64,000 nucleotides of DNA from Sphingobacteriaceae bacterium (GTDB taxonomy: Bacteria; Bacteroidota; Bacteroidia; B-17B0; Aurantibacillaceae), in assembly GCA_002319075.1 (NCBI GenBank), contig NVQB01000001.1, positions 2,356,001 to 2,420,000 of the forward strand, read 5' to 3'. This document shows positions 1-8,593 of this stretch, one piece after another. Within the stretch, counting starts at the first letter, position 1, and every line of letters begins with the position of its first letter. Both the position numbers and the translations under genes were made by a program. The notes under the pieces were generated by a model, which did no database searches, was not told the DNA's origin, and worked only from the letters and a program-made list of their open reading frames with translations.

Positions 1-1
1 C

Positions 2-625
2 TTTGACAATCCTTACACCTCGCAGAGTATCACAGAATTTTGGCGGCGTTGGCATATTACTTTGGGAAGTTGGATGAAAAATTATTTATACATCCCGCTT
101 GGTGGTAATAAGGTTAGCAAAGCACGAATGTATTTTAATTTATGGCTGGTTTTTCTCGCTTCTGGTTTCTGGCATGGCGCTTCCTGGACCTTTATCATAT
201 GGGGGATTTATCATGGAACGTTTCTTGTTTTAGAAAGACTTTTTTTGTTAGAATTTTATAAGAAAATCGGAAAAATTCCATCAACCGCTTTTACTTTTTT
301 ATTAGTAGCCATTGGTTGGGTGTTCTTTCGCGCAGACTCGGCTTCCAGCGCCATTGGTATTCTAACAAAGTTGTTTAGTGTTAACTATACTTTACCAATT
401 GGCTATTACACCAATCAATTTATTTTTTACTTTGGGCTAGCCGCGGTCTTTTCTTTTTTTACACTGGTTAAAGGCGCAGAAAAGCTTCAGATAAAAATTT
501 TTGAACCCAGGGCAGCACTGGGAGGAACTTTGATTTATACTGTCACGGCTTGTATTTTATTTACTGTAGCCGTTGCCAGCATTGCGTCAAGTAGCTTTAA
601 TCCATTTATTTATTTTAGATTTTAA
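2..625 (+). CDS. MBOAT family O-acyltransferase (AlgI/PatA-like), 3' part
   Basis: The reading frame is open from the first bases of the window, so the N-terminal part lies outside it. The visible 207 residues begin with the MBOAT signature region (SITEFWRRWHITLGSWM) followed by YIPLGGNK, and contain FWHGASWTFIIWG, which holds the near-invariant catalytic histidine of the family. Several hydrophobic helices follow. Family knowledge: AlgI-type MBOAT proteins move acetyl groups across the inner membrane for O-acetylation of exported polysaccharides. The stop codon overlaps the next start (TAATG at 623-627), so it is translationally coupled to an AlgJ/AlgX-like gene, which supports a two-gene O-acetylation unit. 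The polymer modified cannot be told from this window. Confidence 0.9.
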   Translation, partial: FDNPYTSQSITEFWRRWHITLGSWMKNYLYIPLGGNKVSKARMYFNLWLVFLASGFWHGASWTFIIWGIYHGTFLVLERLFLLEFYKKIGKIPSTAFTFLLVAIGWVFFRADSASSAIGILTKLFSVNYTLPIGYYTNQFIFYFGLAAVFSFFTLVKGAEKLQIKIFEPRAALGGTLIYTVTACILFTVAVASIASSSFNPFIYFRF

Positions 626-1929
626 TGGAGCAAGAAAAAATAGAAAGAAGTGGTAAAATCATAATCCTATTTGGATTACTGGCCTTTCTTTTTATTCCAT
701 TGATTCAAAATGTCACCCACATTAAAAAGTACGAAAAACCTCTTGAAGGCGCTTTCTATCCAGAGAGCGACACTGATATTTCATGGTTAAACTGGTTTAG
801 CGGCGACTATCAAGCGCAGAAAGATAAATTTATTAAAGAAAATTTTGGCCTTCATAATTATTATATCCGGTTAATATGCCAGATAAATTTTTCGTTGTTT
901 AAAAAAGCAAGCGTTTCTTACGTGGTTGTGGGTAAGGAGAATTATCTCTATGAAACTGGCTACATAGATGCTTATTACGGTAGAGATTTTATTGGACAGG
1001 CGAAGGTAGACAACTACATAAATAAGCTTAAGAGAATACAGGATACACTTGAAAAACAAAACAAGTTAATCTTTGCCGTATTCGCTCCAGGAAAAGCTTG
1101 TTTTTATCCAGAATTTATTCCTGACAATTACAAAAGTGAAAAAACAATAAGCAACTATCAAGCATTCAGAGACGCAGCTTTTAACAAAGGCCTTAACCAC
1201 ATAGATTTCTATAAATTTTTTCAGGACCAAAAAATAAAAAGTAAGTACCCTTTGTATCCACAATTAGGGATTCATTGGAGCAATTATGGCGCAATTTTAG
1301 CTTTTGATTCCATGGTTCACTATACAGAGAAAAAATTAGATATCGCTTTGGCGGATATCCAACTTACAAACATTGAACTTAGCGACTCCTTGCGAAATAC
1401 AGATGATGATGCCATTAGAAGTTTAAACCTTTATAAGAATCCAAAGACTTTTAAAATGGCCTATCCGGACTTGAAAGTAAACTATGATTCGTTAAAACAT
1501 AAAAAGCTTAGATTACTGGTTATATCCGATAGCTTCTGGTGGTACATTTATAGCACAGGACTTCCGGACAACATCTTCGCTCCAGCAAGATTCTGGTATT
1601 ACAATAAAGAAATGTATCCTGAATCATTTACATCGCCCGTGCATGTTTCTGAAGTAGACTATGCAGCAAAAATACGGGAAGCAGATGTAATAATTATCAT
1701 GCATGCAGAAGCAACATTGCATAAGTTTGGAGGGGGATTTGTAGATATGTGCTACGATACATATTACAAACCAAACAAACGGAAAGAAGAATTGCAGGCT
1801 ATCAAAGAAAAAATAAGAAGTACGCCTGCGTGGTTTAAAGAAGTCTCTGAAAAAGCACAGAATAGTGGTTTGGAAGTTGATTCGATGTTAACCCTGGATG
1901 CCATCTACATGCTGGATCATAAAAAATAG
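625..1929 (+). CDS. AlgJ/AlgX-like SGNH-type O-acetyltransferase partner
   Basis: 434 residues. An N-terminal membrane anchor (about residues 12-30) is followed by a periplasmic domain. Two motifs fit the AlgX/AlgJ SGNH-like domain: GIHWSNYGA (His217) in the position of the DSHW/GxHW motif, and VISDSFWW (Ser303) in the position of the nucleophilic serine. FAPGKACFYPEFIP resembles the conserved AlgX/AlgJ 'APGK..FYPE' block. Its start overlaps the stop of the MBOAT gene by one base. Inference: it takes acetyl groups from the MBOAT partner and attaches them to a surface polysaccharide. A bidirectional terminator follows. Confidence 0.82.
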   Translation: MEQEKIERSGKIIILFGLLAFLFIPLIQNVTHIKKYEKPLEGAFYPESDTDISWLNWFSGDYQAQKDKFIKENFGLHNYYIRLICQINFSLFKKASVSYVVVGKENYLYETGYIDAYYGRDFIGQAKVDNYINKLKRIQDTLEKQNKLIFAVFAPGKACFYPEFIPDNYKSEKTISNYQAFRDAAFNKGLNHIDFYKFFQDQKIKSKYPLYPQLGIHWSNYGAILAFDSMVHYTEKKLDIALADIQLTNIELSDSLRNTDDDAIRSLNLYKNPKTFKMAYPDLKVNYDSLKHKKLRLLVISDSFWWYIYSTGLPDNIFAPARFWYYNKEMYPESFTSPVHVSEVDYAAKIREADVIIIMHAEATLHKFGGGFVDMCYDTYYKPNKRKEELQAIKEKIRSTPAWFKEVSEKAQNSGLEVDSMLTLDAIYMLDHKK

Positions 1930-1936
1930 AGGCCAT

Positions 1937-1970
1937 AAAAAAGCCCTTCTGATTTCAGAAGGGCTTTTTT
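1937..1970. terminator. Bidirectional intrinsic terminator between convergent genes
   Basis: An 11-bp perfect stem (arms 1942-1952 and 1955-1965, starting AGCCCTTC) is flanked by an A-run on the left and a T-run on the right. It can therefore end both the plus-strand acyltransferase operon and the minus-strand TPR gene. Confidence 0.9.
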
Positions 1971-1972
1971 AT

Positions 1973-3721
1973 TTAATTCTTAGCTCCGGGTTTAGGTGCC
2001 GCAGTTGGCTGAGGTTTTTTAGGATTTAGAAAAGCATTTGCTTTAACATTCGTTGGATCAAGTTCTTTTACGAGTAGCCATTGCTCTTTAGCTTTTGCAT
2101 CGTCTTTTTTAGTTACATAATAAAAGCCAAGGTATTCATAAGCTTCAATAATATTAGCTTTGTAAGAAGAGGTTCTCTCTTCAGGTTTTACGAGTTGAAT
2201 TACTTTTTCGTAATACGTTTTTGTAGAATCACTGGTTACTTTTGGATCAATGATAGAGTTTGTTCTGCCTCTCCATGTGTAGCCCCATGGCCAAACAGTG
2301 TTTAATTGCGTTAAATGTTTAAAGGCAGTGTCAGCTTTTACAAAGTTTGATAAAGCTTCTTCTTCTTTTGCGCTCACTTCAGGATTGTCGGTTGGCTTTT
2401 TCTTTTTCGCAAGCGCATCCTTCATGTCGTTAACTTCTTTTTGTTTGGCTGTACCTGTGAAATAATACGCTTTACCCAGATCAAAGAAATCGTTTACATT
2501 TAAATTTTTATAATTTCCTTTTGCTTTTTTCTCCATGTAAAGAATTACTTTATCGTATTTTTTATTTTTAGCAGCCATGGTGGCTAAAGTTCCGTAAATC
2601 TCACCTGCAGACGAAGAATCAAGTGCAATGGCTTTTTCCATTTGAATAACGCCCAAAGAATCTTTACCCATCTTAGATAACAGAATTCCCTTGTATTTGT
2701 AATCGTTTGAAATGTATTTAAAATTTGGACCAGCGGTGTCAAAAAATTTATTGATCGCTTTTAATCCTTTTGTGAAAGCAGCAGTATCTGTTTTGTTTCC
2801 AGCCTCAGCATAACTGTATGCAGCTAAACGCTCCAGGTAAACATTGTCAAAATTCGCTTTTTTCAGGCTTTCATATTCTGTTACGGCTTCTGAATATTGT
2901 TTGTTTGCGAAGAGTGCACTCATAAAACGGTAACGGGCATAATCACTGTTGTTTAACTCCAGGTATTTTTTCCAGTTCTCAATAGATTTAGATGGTTGTC
3001 CGGCTAATGAATACAGTTCTGCAATCTCCCTGTATGCCGGAGCGAAGTTAGGGTCAATGCCCATAGCTTTTTTATAATAATCTAAAGCTAATTGATAGTT
3101 TCTACCACGTTGGTAAAGTTTTCCTTCACGTAAAATACCTTTGGTGCTTTTTGAATTTAAGGTAGAAGCTGTCTGGTAACTTTTAACGGGAGCGCTACCA
3201 TCTGTTGGATTTTTCTCCAATTGAGCGTCACCTAACAAAATATAATTCTCAGGATTTTTCGGATCAATTTTAATGGCGCTGGTAGCAAGAGCTATGGCTT
3301 CGTCTGCATTTTTAGTATCTGTCACTAACCATGCTTCAGCAATTCTGCGAAGAACTTCGGCGTTTTTATTTGCGCCTAACGTTACTGCTTTAAAGAATTG
3401 GGTTTTAGCTTCGGCAGTTTTTCCGTTTGCTAACAGGACTTTTCCAACTCCTACATAGTTTAAAGGATTTGTAGCATTTGTTTCTGCTCCTTTAGTATAC
3501 ATATAATTAGCACTGTCGATCTCTCCTTGTTTAAAAAAGTTTTCTCCAAAATAAAAATAATTCTCGCCTTTAGCAGGATCTTTAGCAATAAGAGATCGGT
3601 AGCCTGCTTCAGCTACTTCAAAATTCTCATTGTCGGTCTTTGTAATTAATTCCTGCAGGGTTTGTGCGAATCCTGCAACTGTTGACAGAGCAAACGCTGC
3701 TGTATAAACTAAATTTTTCAT
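1973..3721 (-). CDS. Secreted tetratricopeptide-repeat protein
   Basis: 582 residues beginning with a signal peptide (MKNLVYTAAFALSTVAGFAQ, cleavage after the AQ). The rest is a string of TPR-like helical pairs, for example NPLNYVGVGKVLLANGKTAEAKTQ, read from about residue 88, and YKKAMGIDPNFAPAYREIAELY around residue 215. The C terminus is Pro/Lys/Ala-rich (KKPQPTAAPKPGAKN). It is the last gene on the minus strand after exbB-exbD-exbD-tonB, the small membrane protein and the PstS-like lipoprotein, with 156 bases separating it from the latter. The product is probably periplasmic and a protein-protein scaffold; no enzymatic motif is visible. No exact TAnnTTTG box was found directly upstream. 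Confidence 0.88.
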   Translation of the reverse strand: MKNLVYTAAFALSTVAGFAQTLQELITKTDNENFEVAEAGYRSLIAKDPAKGENYFYFGENFFKQGEIDSANYMYTKGAETNATNPLNYVGVGKVLLANGKTAEAKTQFFKAVTLGANKNAEVLRRIAEAWLVTDTKNADEAIALATSAIKIDPKNPENYILLGDAQLEKNPTDGSAPVKSYQTASTLNSKSTKGILREGKLYQRGRNYQLALDYYKKAMGIDPNFAPAYREIAELYSLAGQPSKSIENWKKYLELNNSDYARYRFMSALFANKQYSEAVTEYESLKKANFDNVYLERLAAYSYAEAGNKTDTAAFTKGLKAINKFFDTAGPNFKYISNDYKYKGILLSKMGKDSLGVIQMEKAIALDSSSAGEIYGTLATMAAKNKKYDKVILYMEKKAKGNYKNLNVNDFFDLGKAYYFTGTAKQKEVNDMKDALAKKKKPTDNPEVSAKEEEALSNFVKADTAFKHLTQLNTVWPWGYTWRGRTNSIIDPKVTSDSTKTYYEKVIQLVKPEERTSSYKANIIEAYEYLGFYYVTKKDDAKAKEQWLLVKELDPTNVKANAFLNPKKPQPTAAPKPGAKN

Positions 3722-3877
3722 ATGTTGCTTTTTAATATCGCGTTACTTCTTGTTTAATGATGATGAGAGAATCGGCGATAAACTATTATTTTTGAAAGTT
3801 TAAAAATAGGTATTTATGTGTTTACAAAGGGGATGCCAGATAAAATTGTAGGATCTTTTTTAAGGTATTTTAAGAGA

Positions 3878-4849
3878 TTAATCCTGACTTTTATCAACTT
3901 CTCTTTCCATGTTTATATGCAGAGACCTTTCTCCCTGACGCGCAGGCAACAAGCCCTGCTTTAAAAAGGTAAGCTGCCCTTTGGGACCCGCTATAAAACT
4001 TTCAAAACCTTTGGCTAGAGAAAATTCTCCTGTTTTACGCATCACATATACAGTTCGGGTAAAAGGATAAGTTTCCAATTTAAAGCTGCTTTGACTTGGC
4101 AATTCGTAAGAAGTGGATCCTGCTTTGCTGACGCTAAGAAATTTTATCTTATCTGTATTGGCTTTATAAACAGAATCGTCTGTATCGCTCAGCCATGCAA
4201 AGTCGACAAAGGCTATGGAGTTTTTGTTTTTAGCTACATAGTTAATACTCTCAAGACTTGAATTTAAAATGCTACAGCTCGAAGAGAGTTTCTTTTCTTT
4301 GAGAACTGAATCCATCATGTAATGAAGTACAGCAGAATTATTTTTATCAAAAAGTACTGTCAGCGTTTGTTCTTTTCCCATGCTATCTTTAAAAGCATAG
4401 GGATGAGATAAGATTTCGATTACTTGTTCGTAAGAAAGACTTGTTATATTGGTGTTTACATTCGCGATAACAGCAATTCCACTCTTTGCAACCGCTGTGT
4501 ATTTTGGAGAGTATTGCTTAGAATCGAACGCTTTTTTTTCTTTAGGTGTAAGAAGTCTGGATATTACAATTGCCTCGCAACTGTCAGTGTATAGCGCTTG
4601 CACAGCTTCATTCTCAGACGATTCAAAAAGTTCTATCTCAACATTTTTATAGTGTGATTCAAAGGTGGCTGTTTGATTTTTTACATGCAAAGCTAAGCCC
4701 TCATCGTAGTACACTTTTAGTTTCCCTGAAGTGGGCGAATTATCATTATAGTCATTTTTAAAGGGGCCACTACAGGATGTACACAGCAGTATAAAGGCCA
4801 GAACAGAGTAAACTTTAATGGTTTTAAGAGCTGAAATTCTAGTCTTCAT
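3878..4849 (-). CDS. PstS-like periplasmic substrate-binding lipoprotein
   Basis: 323 residues with a lipoprotein signal (hydrophobic stretch ending LLCTSC, lipid-modified Cys near residue 26). The body looks like the PBP-like domain of phosphate-binding PstS proteins: early GKLKVYYDEG, then FDSKQYSPKYTAVAKSGIAVIAN, read about residues 108-130, and a C-terminal YPFTRTVYVMRKTGEF segment typical of the family. There are no pstCAB transporter genes nearby. Instead it overlaps a small membrane protein gene by 11 bases, downstream of a TonB/ExbBD system. It could bind phosphate or another anion, or be a structural relative without a transport role. The ligand is unknown. Confidence 0.8.
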   Translation of the reverse strand: MKTRISALKTIKVYSVLAFILLCTSCSGPFKNDYNDNSPTSGKLKVYYDEGLALHVKNQTATFESHYKNVEIELFESSENEAVQALYTDSCEAIVISRLLTPKEKKAFDSKQYSPKYTAVAKSGIAVIANVNTNITSLSYEQVIEILSHPYAFKDSMGKEQTLTVLFDKNNSAVLHYMMDSVLKEKKLSSSCSILNSSLESINYVAKNKNSIAFVDFAWLSDTDDSVYKANTDKIKFLSVSKAGSTSYELPSQSSFKLETYPFTRTVYVMRKTGEFSLAKGFESFIAGPKGQLTFLKQGLLPARQGERSLHINMEREVDKSQD

Positions 4850-5054
4850 ATTTATTTTGTTTTAATAACTGACGTAATCTAAAAATGCGGTATACTGCAT
4901 ACGCTAACAATAGTAAAACAAAGAAAATGCGCTTTGGACCGAATAATCTGTCGTCCATAAAATTAGTAAAAGCAAAGGCTATGGCCCCCGATAAAACTAA
5001 AAGTATCATTATCATGCCAAACCAGATGGCCATTGTATTTAATCCGAGTTTCAT
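4839..5054 (-). CDS. Small two-helix membrane protein, unknown function
   Basis: 71 residues if the ATG at 5054 is used (MKLGLNTMAIW); an upstream TTG extension to 5099 would run into the tonB terminator and is unlikely. Two hydrophobic helices are visible (about residues 8-28 and 41-57) separated by FMDDRLFGPKR, with a charged tail (RLRQLLKQNKYED). The 3' end overlaps the PstS-like gene start by 11 bases, so the two are probably co-translated. I do not recognise the family. Its fixed place between tonB and the PstS-like gene suggests a membrane role linked to that cluster. Confidence 0.7.
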   Translation of the reverse strand: MKLGLNTMAIWFGMIMILLVLSGAIAFAFTNFMDDRLFGPKRIFFVLLLLAYAVYRIFRLRQLLKQNKYED

Positions 5055-5086
5055 AGTTTGTGTTTTTATACTTCTGTTGAGTGCCA

Positions 5087-5122
5087 AAAAAAGCCACAAT
5101 GTTGATCTTGCGGCTTTTTTTG
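5087..5122 (-). terminator. Intrinsic terminator downstream of tonB
   Basis: A hairpin with arms AAAAAGCCaCAA and TTGcGGCTTTTT (one A-C mismatch) and an 8-base loop lies just past the tonB stop. On the minus strand it ends in a run of T. It probably terminates or attenuates the exbB-exbD-exbD-tonB transcript before the PstS-like genes. Confidence 0.7.
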
Positions 5123-5136
5123 AGAGTGAGCTTAAT

Positions 5137-5928
5137 TTATTGAATTTTGAAACTAAACGGTAAGTTGAAATAACATTTTACTGCGCGTCCCGTCATTTTT
5201 GCGGGTTTCCATTTCGGCATGGATTTAACCACACGAATAGCTTCCTTATCGCAATCAGGACATCCTGGAACGCCTTTTAAAACTTCAACATTACTAATAT
5301 CACCAGTTTCGTTTACAACAAATTTAAGGAAACATTTCCCTGAAATTCCTGCTTCACGAGCCATTGCTGGATATTGAACATTTTGTTGAATGTATTTCAT
5401 CATAGCCGCTATACCGCCTGGAAATTCTGCATTTTCTTCCACGATTGTAAAAATCTCCGGAGCTGCAGGTTCGCCTGGTCCATTATCAACGGTTGGAGGA
5501 GCAATAATTTGTTCACCTTCCTGATCTTTCACGCCAACTTGCGTTTCCTTTACTTCTTCCTGTAATTTTTGAGGCTCTTCTTCAACAGCATCATCTTTAA
5601 TTACGGGAGGCGTAAATTTCACCATCTCAACCATTGGGGGTGGTGGTGGCGGCGGTGGGGGAGGTGGTTGTTCTTCCTGAGGCGGCGGCGGAGTCAAATC
5701 AATTTGTTCCACTTTAATAGTCTCAGCAATGATTTCTTTTTTCGGACGATCTGCAAATTTCTTTACGCCTAATAAAACGAAAGAAAATAGGATCATTCCA
5801 CCAATAATAAGCGTTACACGTTTATTGTAGTTTCTTCTTAGTTCGTAAGCACCATAGTTTTGGTTACGACCTTCAAAAACAATGTCGTTCCTTTCATCTA
5901 GTGTTACGCTATTCCAGCTTTTAAACAT
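5137..5928 (-). CDS. tonB: TonB energy-transducer protein
   Basis: 263 residues. The protein starts with a cytoplasmic segment with NYGAYELRRNY, then one transmembrane helix (about 37-55), then a proline-rich periplasmic spacer (about 75-100) holding an uninterrupted run of prolines. The C-terminal TonB domain begins near EFPGGIAAMMKYIQQNVQYP and includes AGISGKCFLKFVVNETG. GVPGCPDCDKEA has the paired cysteines common in Bacteroidota TonB proteins. It couples the proton motive force, harvested by ExbB/ExbD, to outer-membrane receptors. It is third in line after two exbD genes (11-base gap). The proline run is encoded by a G/C-rich simple-sequence tract (about 5636-5692) that might slip during replication. 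Confidence 0.93.
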   Translation of the reverse strand: MFKSWNSVTLDERNDIVFEGRNQNYGAYELRRNYNKRVTLIIGGMILFSFVLLGVKKFADRPKKEIIAETIKVEQIDLTPPPPQEEQPPPPPPPPPPPMVEMVKFTPPVIKDDAVEEEPQKLQEEVKETQVGVKDQEGEQIIAPPTVDNGPGEPAAPEIFTIVEENAEFPGGIAAMMKYIQQNVQYPAMAREAGISGKCFLKFVVNETGDISNVEVLKGVPGCPDCDKEAIRVVKSMPKWKPAKMTGRAVKCYFNLPFSFKIQ

Positions 5929-5939
5929 TATTACCTCCT

Positions 5940-6587
5940 TTAGTTAGCTCCAACTTTTTCGTTAACCAGATCGAGCTCAGGTTTCATGATATCTACCATA
6001 ACGTACTTTCCTACTACGTTAATGTTTAATTCGTCAATTACGTCAATTACGTTTTTATACGTTGCCTTATCATCTGTTTTAATAAGGTAGGTAAACGACG
6101 ATTTATCAGCTTTAACTTCTCTAACCATGCGTTTAAACGTGGTATCAGCCATTTGTTTCTTTTGATGTCTGTCGTCTAAAGCTTTAATTTGATCCTGCAT
6201 AGCCTTGTTTTTTTCAAGTAAGTATTTATGCAAACCGTTAGAGCCTCCCTGAGCGAAACTTAGTTCTGCCAAAGTAGTTTTTGGTCCTTTAACCGGATCA
6301 TCCGTAGGTTTAAACTCACCTTCGTAATAGAAGATTCTATCATCCTTTGACAATAAAAAAGTAATACCATTTTTTATCGGAGGAGAGTCATCTAATTTTT
6401 CCGGAGGCGCCGGAAACGTAAGCTCCATGGATTTAGGTTTACTGAAAGTAGCTGTTAAAACGAAGAACGTTAATAACAAAAACGCTAAGTCAACCATGGG
6501 AGTCATATCTACACGGGTAGACTGTTTCTTGGCTCTTTTTTTACCGCCTTTGTGGCCACCGCCACCGCCGTCTTGTATCTCTGCCAT
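5940..6587 (-). CDS. exbD: ExbD/TolR biopolymer transport protein (second copy)
   Basis: 215 residues. A Gly/Lys-rich N terminus (GGGGGHKGGKKRAKKQ) precedes the family hallmark VDMTPMVDLAFLLLTFFVL, a single transmembrane helix with the proton-coupling aspartate in MVDLAF. The periplasmic part ends with the usual INVVGKYVMVDIMKPE type fold. It lies between another exbD (41-base gap) and tonB (11-base gap). Having two exbD genes per exbB is common in Bacteroidota; the two products may form a heterodimer inside the ExbB pentamer (inference). Confidence 0.93.
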   Translation of the reverse strand: MAEIQDGGGGGHKGGKKRAKKQSTRVDMTPMVDLAFLLLTFFVLTATFSKPKSMELTFPAPPEKLDDSPPIKNGITFLLSKDDRIFYYEGEFKPTDDPVKGPKTTLAELSFAQGGSNGLHKYLLEKNKAMQDQIKALDDRHQKKQMADTTFKRMVREVKADKSSFTYLIKTDDKATYKNVIDVIDELNINVVGKYVMVDIMKPELDLVNEKVGAN

Positions 6588-6628
6588 TGTTAATTAAATT
6601 TTTATACTGCCTGGGCAGCGTTAATTCT

Positions 6629-7312
6629 TTATTTTACAGGATTTATAACTGTTCCGCCACCTTCTAAAGAAGTGATCAAATTAAACTGATAGATCTTTAG
6701 GTCGGTAAAGGTTTTAACAACGTCCTTCACAAAAATGTACTTTGTTTTAGCAGCACATTTAATAGCGTAACGTGGTTTCTCTGCTTTAAAATCCTGGTTT
6801 TTTGCTTCTGCAGCATCTTTAGCTGCCAGGTATGTTTCCACTGCTTTTTTACCACCAATCGCAATCCAGTCTTTTAACTGATTGTTAGGAGTAATAGTAT
6901 CCAATGGAACTCCGGTTTGACCTTTAAAGTTTTTACGTTCATCTTCTTTTGCATTGATGTATGCAGGAAGATCTTTTATATCAACACCAAAACTCGGTAA
7001 ACCGCTGAACTTTTTTATTTGTTCTTCGGTAAAACCAACTTTGTATTTAGCAGCCATCTCTCTCAGGGCTTCCATCTTTGCAGTGGAGTTGCTTATCCCG
7101 AAAAAGGAACGGCCTTTATCGTCGATGGTTACCATGATATGATTATCCGGTAAATCTACCTGTCCAATGGAGGAAGGAGGATCCACCACCACTGGTTCGG
7201 CCATACGAAAAGAAGCTGTCAACATAAAGAATGTAACCAGAAGGAACGCTAAGTCCACCATGGGCGTCATATCTATCGAAGGCGATCCGCCTTTTGATGG
7301 TTTTTTTGACAT
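6629..7312 (-). CDS. exbD: ExbD/TolR biopolymer transport protein (first copy)
   Basis: 227 residues. SPSIDMTPMVDLAFLLVTFF gives the single transmembrane helix and its conserved aspartate. A longer periplasmic domain than in classical ExbD follows, with KYIFVKDVVKTFTDLKI near the C terminus. It is paralogous to the gene immediately downstream but diverged outside the transmembrane motif. The gene sits 102 bases after exbB on the same strand. Confidence 0.92.
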   Translation of the reverse strand: MSKKPSKGGSPSIDMTPMVDLAFLLVTFFMLTASFRMAEPVVVDPPSSIGQVDLPDNHIMVTIDDKGRSFFGISNSTAKMEALREMAAKYKVGFTEEQIKKFSGLPSFGVDIKDLPAYINAKEDERKNFKGQTGVPLDTITPNNQLKDWIAIGGKKAVETYLAAKDAAEAKNQDFKAEKPRYAIKCAAKTKYIFVKDVVKTFTDLKIYQFNLITSLEGGGTVINPVK

Positions 7313-7414
7313 CTTTTGTTTCTTTTTATTTAGATGAATACTTTATTAAAATTCCATAAACTCAAGATGAAAAATTATCTGAATTTATTTTTCCCCGCAT
7401 AAGCGGAAAGGAAT

Positions 7415-8230
7415 TTATTTTCCGGTTGATTGAAATTCTTTTACAATAGAGAAACCTGCTTCATCCATTGCATAAGTAATCTGATCGATACGGTTACTGA
7501 AATAGTTATAAAAAATAATAGCTAAAGCAGAAGTTAAGATCCCAACCAAAGTGTTTACAAGAGCTTCAGAGATACCAGTTGCTAATGCCGAAGTATCAGG
7601 AGCGCCCGCAGCAGATAAAGCCGAGAATGCCGTGATCATCCCTACAACCGTTCCAATAAGACCAGCTAAAGTTCCGATGGAAGCCATTGTTGAAATAACA
7701 ACCATGTTTTTAGATAACATTGGTAATTCTAAAGAAGTAGCTTCTTCAATAGATTTCGTTATTGCCTCAACTTTTTGCTCTTTATCCATATGCGAATCGT
7801 TTTCAACGAAACGGTATTTTAAAATACCTTCGTGAACAACATTAGCTAAAGATCCACCTTGTCTGTCGCATTCTGCTAAAGCACCTTCGAAATCGTGGTT
7901 AGAAATTAAGGTTTTAATTTTAGATACAAATTTATCGGTGTTTCCTTTTCCACTTGCTTTCATAATAGTGATGAAACGCTCAATAGCAAAAGTAATTACA
8001 GTTAATAAGAAACCGATTAAGATTGGCACAATGAATCCACCCATGTACATGGTTCCAAGAATATTAATGGGAGTTCTGTGACCGCTGGCGCTTGCATGTC
8101 CACCACCTTCAAAGTTAGAAGGAGCTCCTAAAATAGCCTTGTAAATAAAGACTCCAAGTCCAAGACAAATTACAATGGCTAAGGCCGAAACAATTAGTGG
8201 GAAACCTCCCGATGTTTTTTTTGTGCTCAT
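7415..8230 (-). CDS. exbB: MotA/TolQ/ExbB proton channel protein
   Basis: 271 residues. It has an N-terminal helix (about 10-32), a second helix starting MYMGGFIVPILIGFLLTVIT, and the TolQ/ExbB core: ASIGTLAGLIGTVVGMITAF, then ALVNTLVGILTSALAIIFYN, where the conserved Thr residues line the proton path. It is the first gene of the minus-strand exbB-exbD-exbD-tonB unit and follows a promoter-like element at 8280-8313. Its job is the proton-driven stator that powers TonB. Confidence 0.93.
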   Translation of the reverse strand: MSTKKTSGGFPLIVSALAIVICLGLGVFIYKAILGAPSNFEGGGHASASGHRTPINILGTMYMGGFIVPILIGFLLTVITFAIERFITIMKASGKGNTDKFVSKIKTLISNHDFEGALAECDRQGGSLANVVHEGILKYRFVENDSHMDKEQKVEAITKSIEEATSLELPMLSKNMVVISTMASIGTLAGLIGTVVGMITAFSALSAAGAPDTSALATGISEALVNTLVGILTSALAIIFYNYFSNRIDQITYAMDEAGFSIVKEFQSTGK

Positions 8231-8279
8231 GTTTGTTTGTTATTTTTGATTTGTTTGTTAGTTTAAATTTTAAGAACGC

Positions 8280-8313
8280 CAAACTTAATAAAATAGTTTT
8301 AAAAAACTATCAA
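8280..8313 (-). promoter_or_regulatory. Bacteroidota-type promoter for exbB operon
   Basis: On the minus strand the -7 box TAAGTTTG (8287-8280) matches TAnnTTTG exactly. A TTG (8313-8311) lies 23 bases upstream, the long end of the accepted 17-23 spacing. The exbB start is 50 bases downstream of the box. Confidence 0.5.
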
Positions 8314-8593
8314 GTGCTCAGTATTTTTGATGTTTTAACGGTAATTACAGTGCAAATATTTCGAAGTTTTATAAATAAATTAGGTGCTGTTTTACATCTG
8401 GCATTAAATTCAGGATATTTGGACACCAATATTAAGAAATTGTTATGAATGCTGTAATCAGTGTGGGAACGCAGTTTTTCGGGGATTGATGTGCGACGGA
8501 AACTACATAATTTTAAGTTTTTTTAAGCCTTTAAATATGGATCATTCTAAATTAAATCATATTAATAATTAATGTATTAAATACACTTATTCA
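8314..8593. other. Intergenic region, no gene seen
   Basis: Together with the exbB promoter this forms a 363-base divergent gap between exbB and the MmcQ/YjbR gene. It is AT-rich. I saw no RNA gene, coding frame with a plausible start, or exact TAnnTTTG box for the plus-strand gene. Confidence 0.5.

Noticed and set aside
5636-5692. G/C-rich simple repeat as a possible regulatory or recombination site
   Set aside because: It encodes the normal TonB proline-rich spacer, which is common in the family.
5569-5772. An Arg/Trp-rich frame on the plus strand opposite the tonB proline-rich region
   Set aside because: It is the complement of the proline-coding tract; composition is low-complexity and there is no start context or homology.
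8231-8593. A small RNA or short gene in the exbB/MmcQ gap
   Set aside because: No stable hairpin with a T-run and no coding frame with a plausible start and composition could be found.
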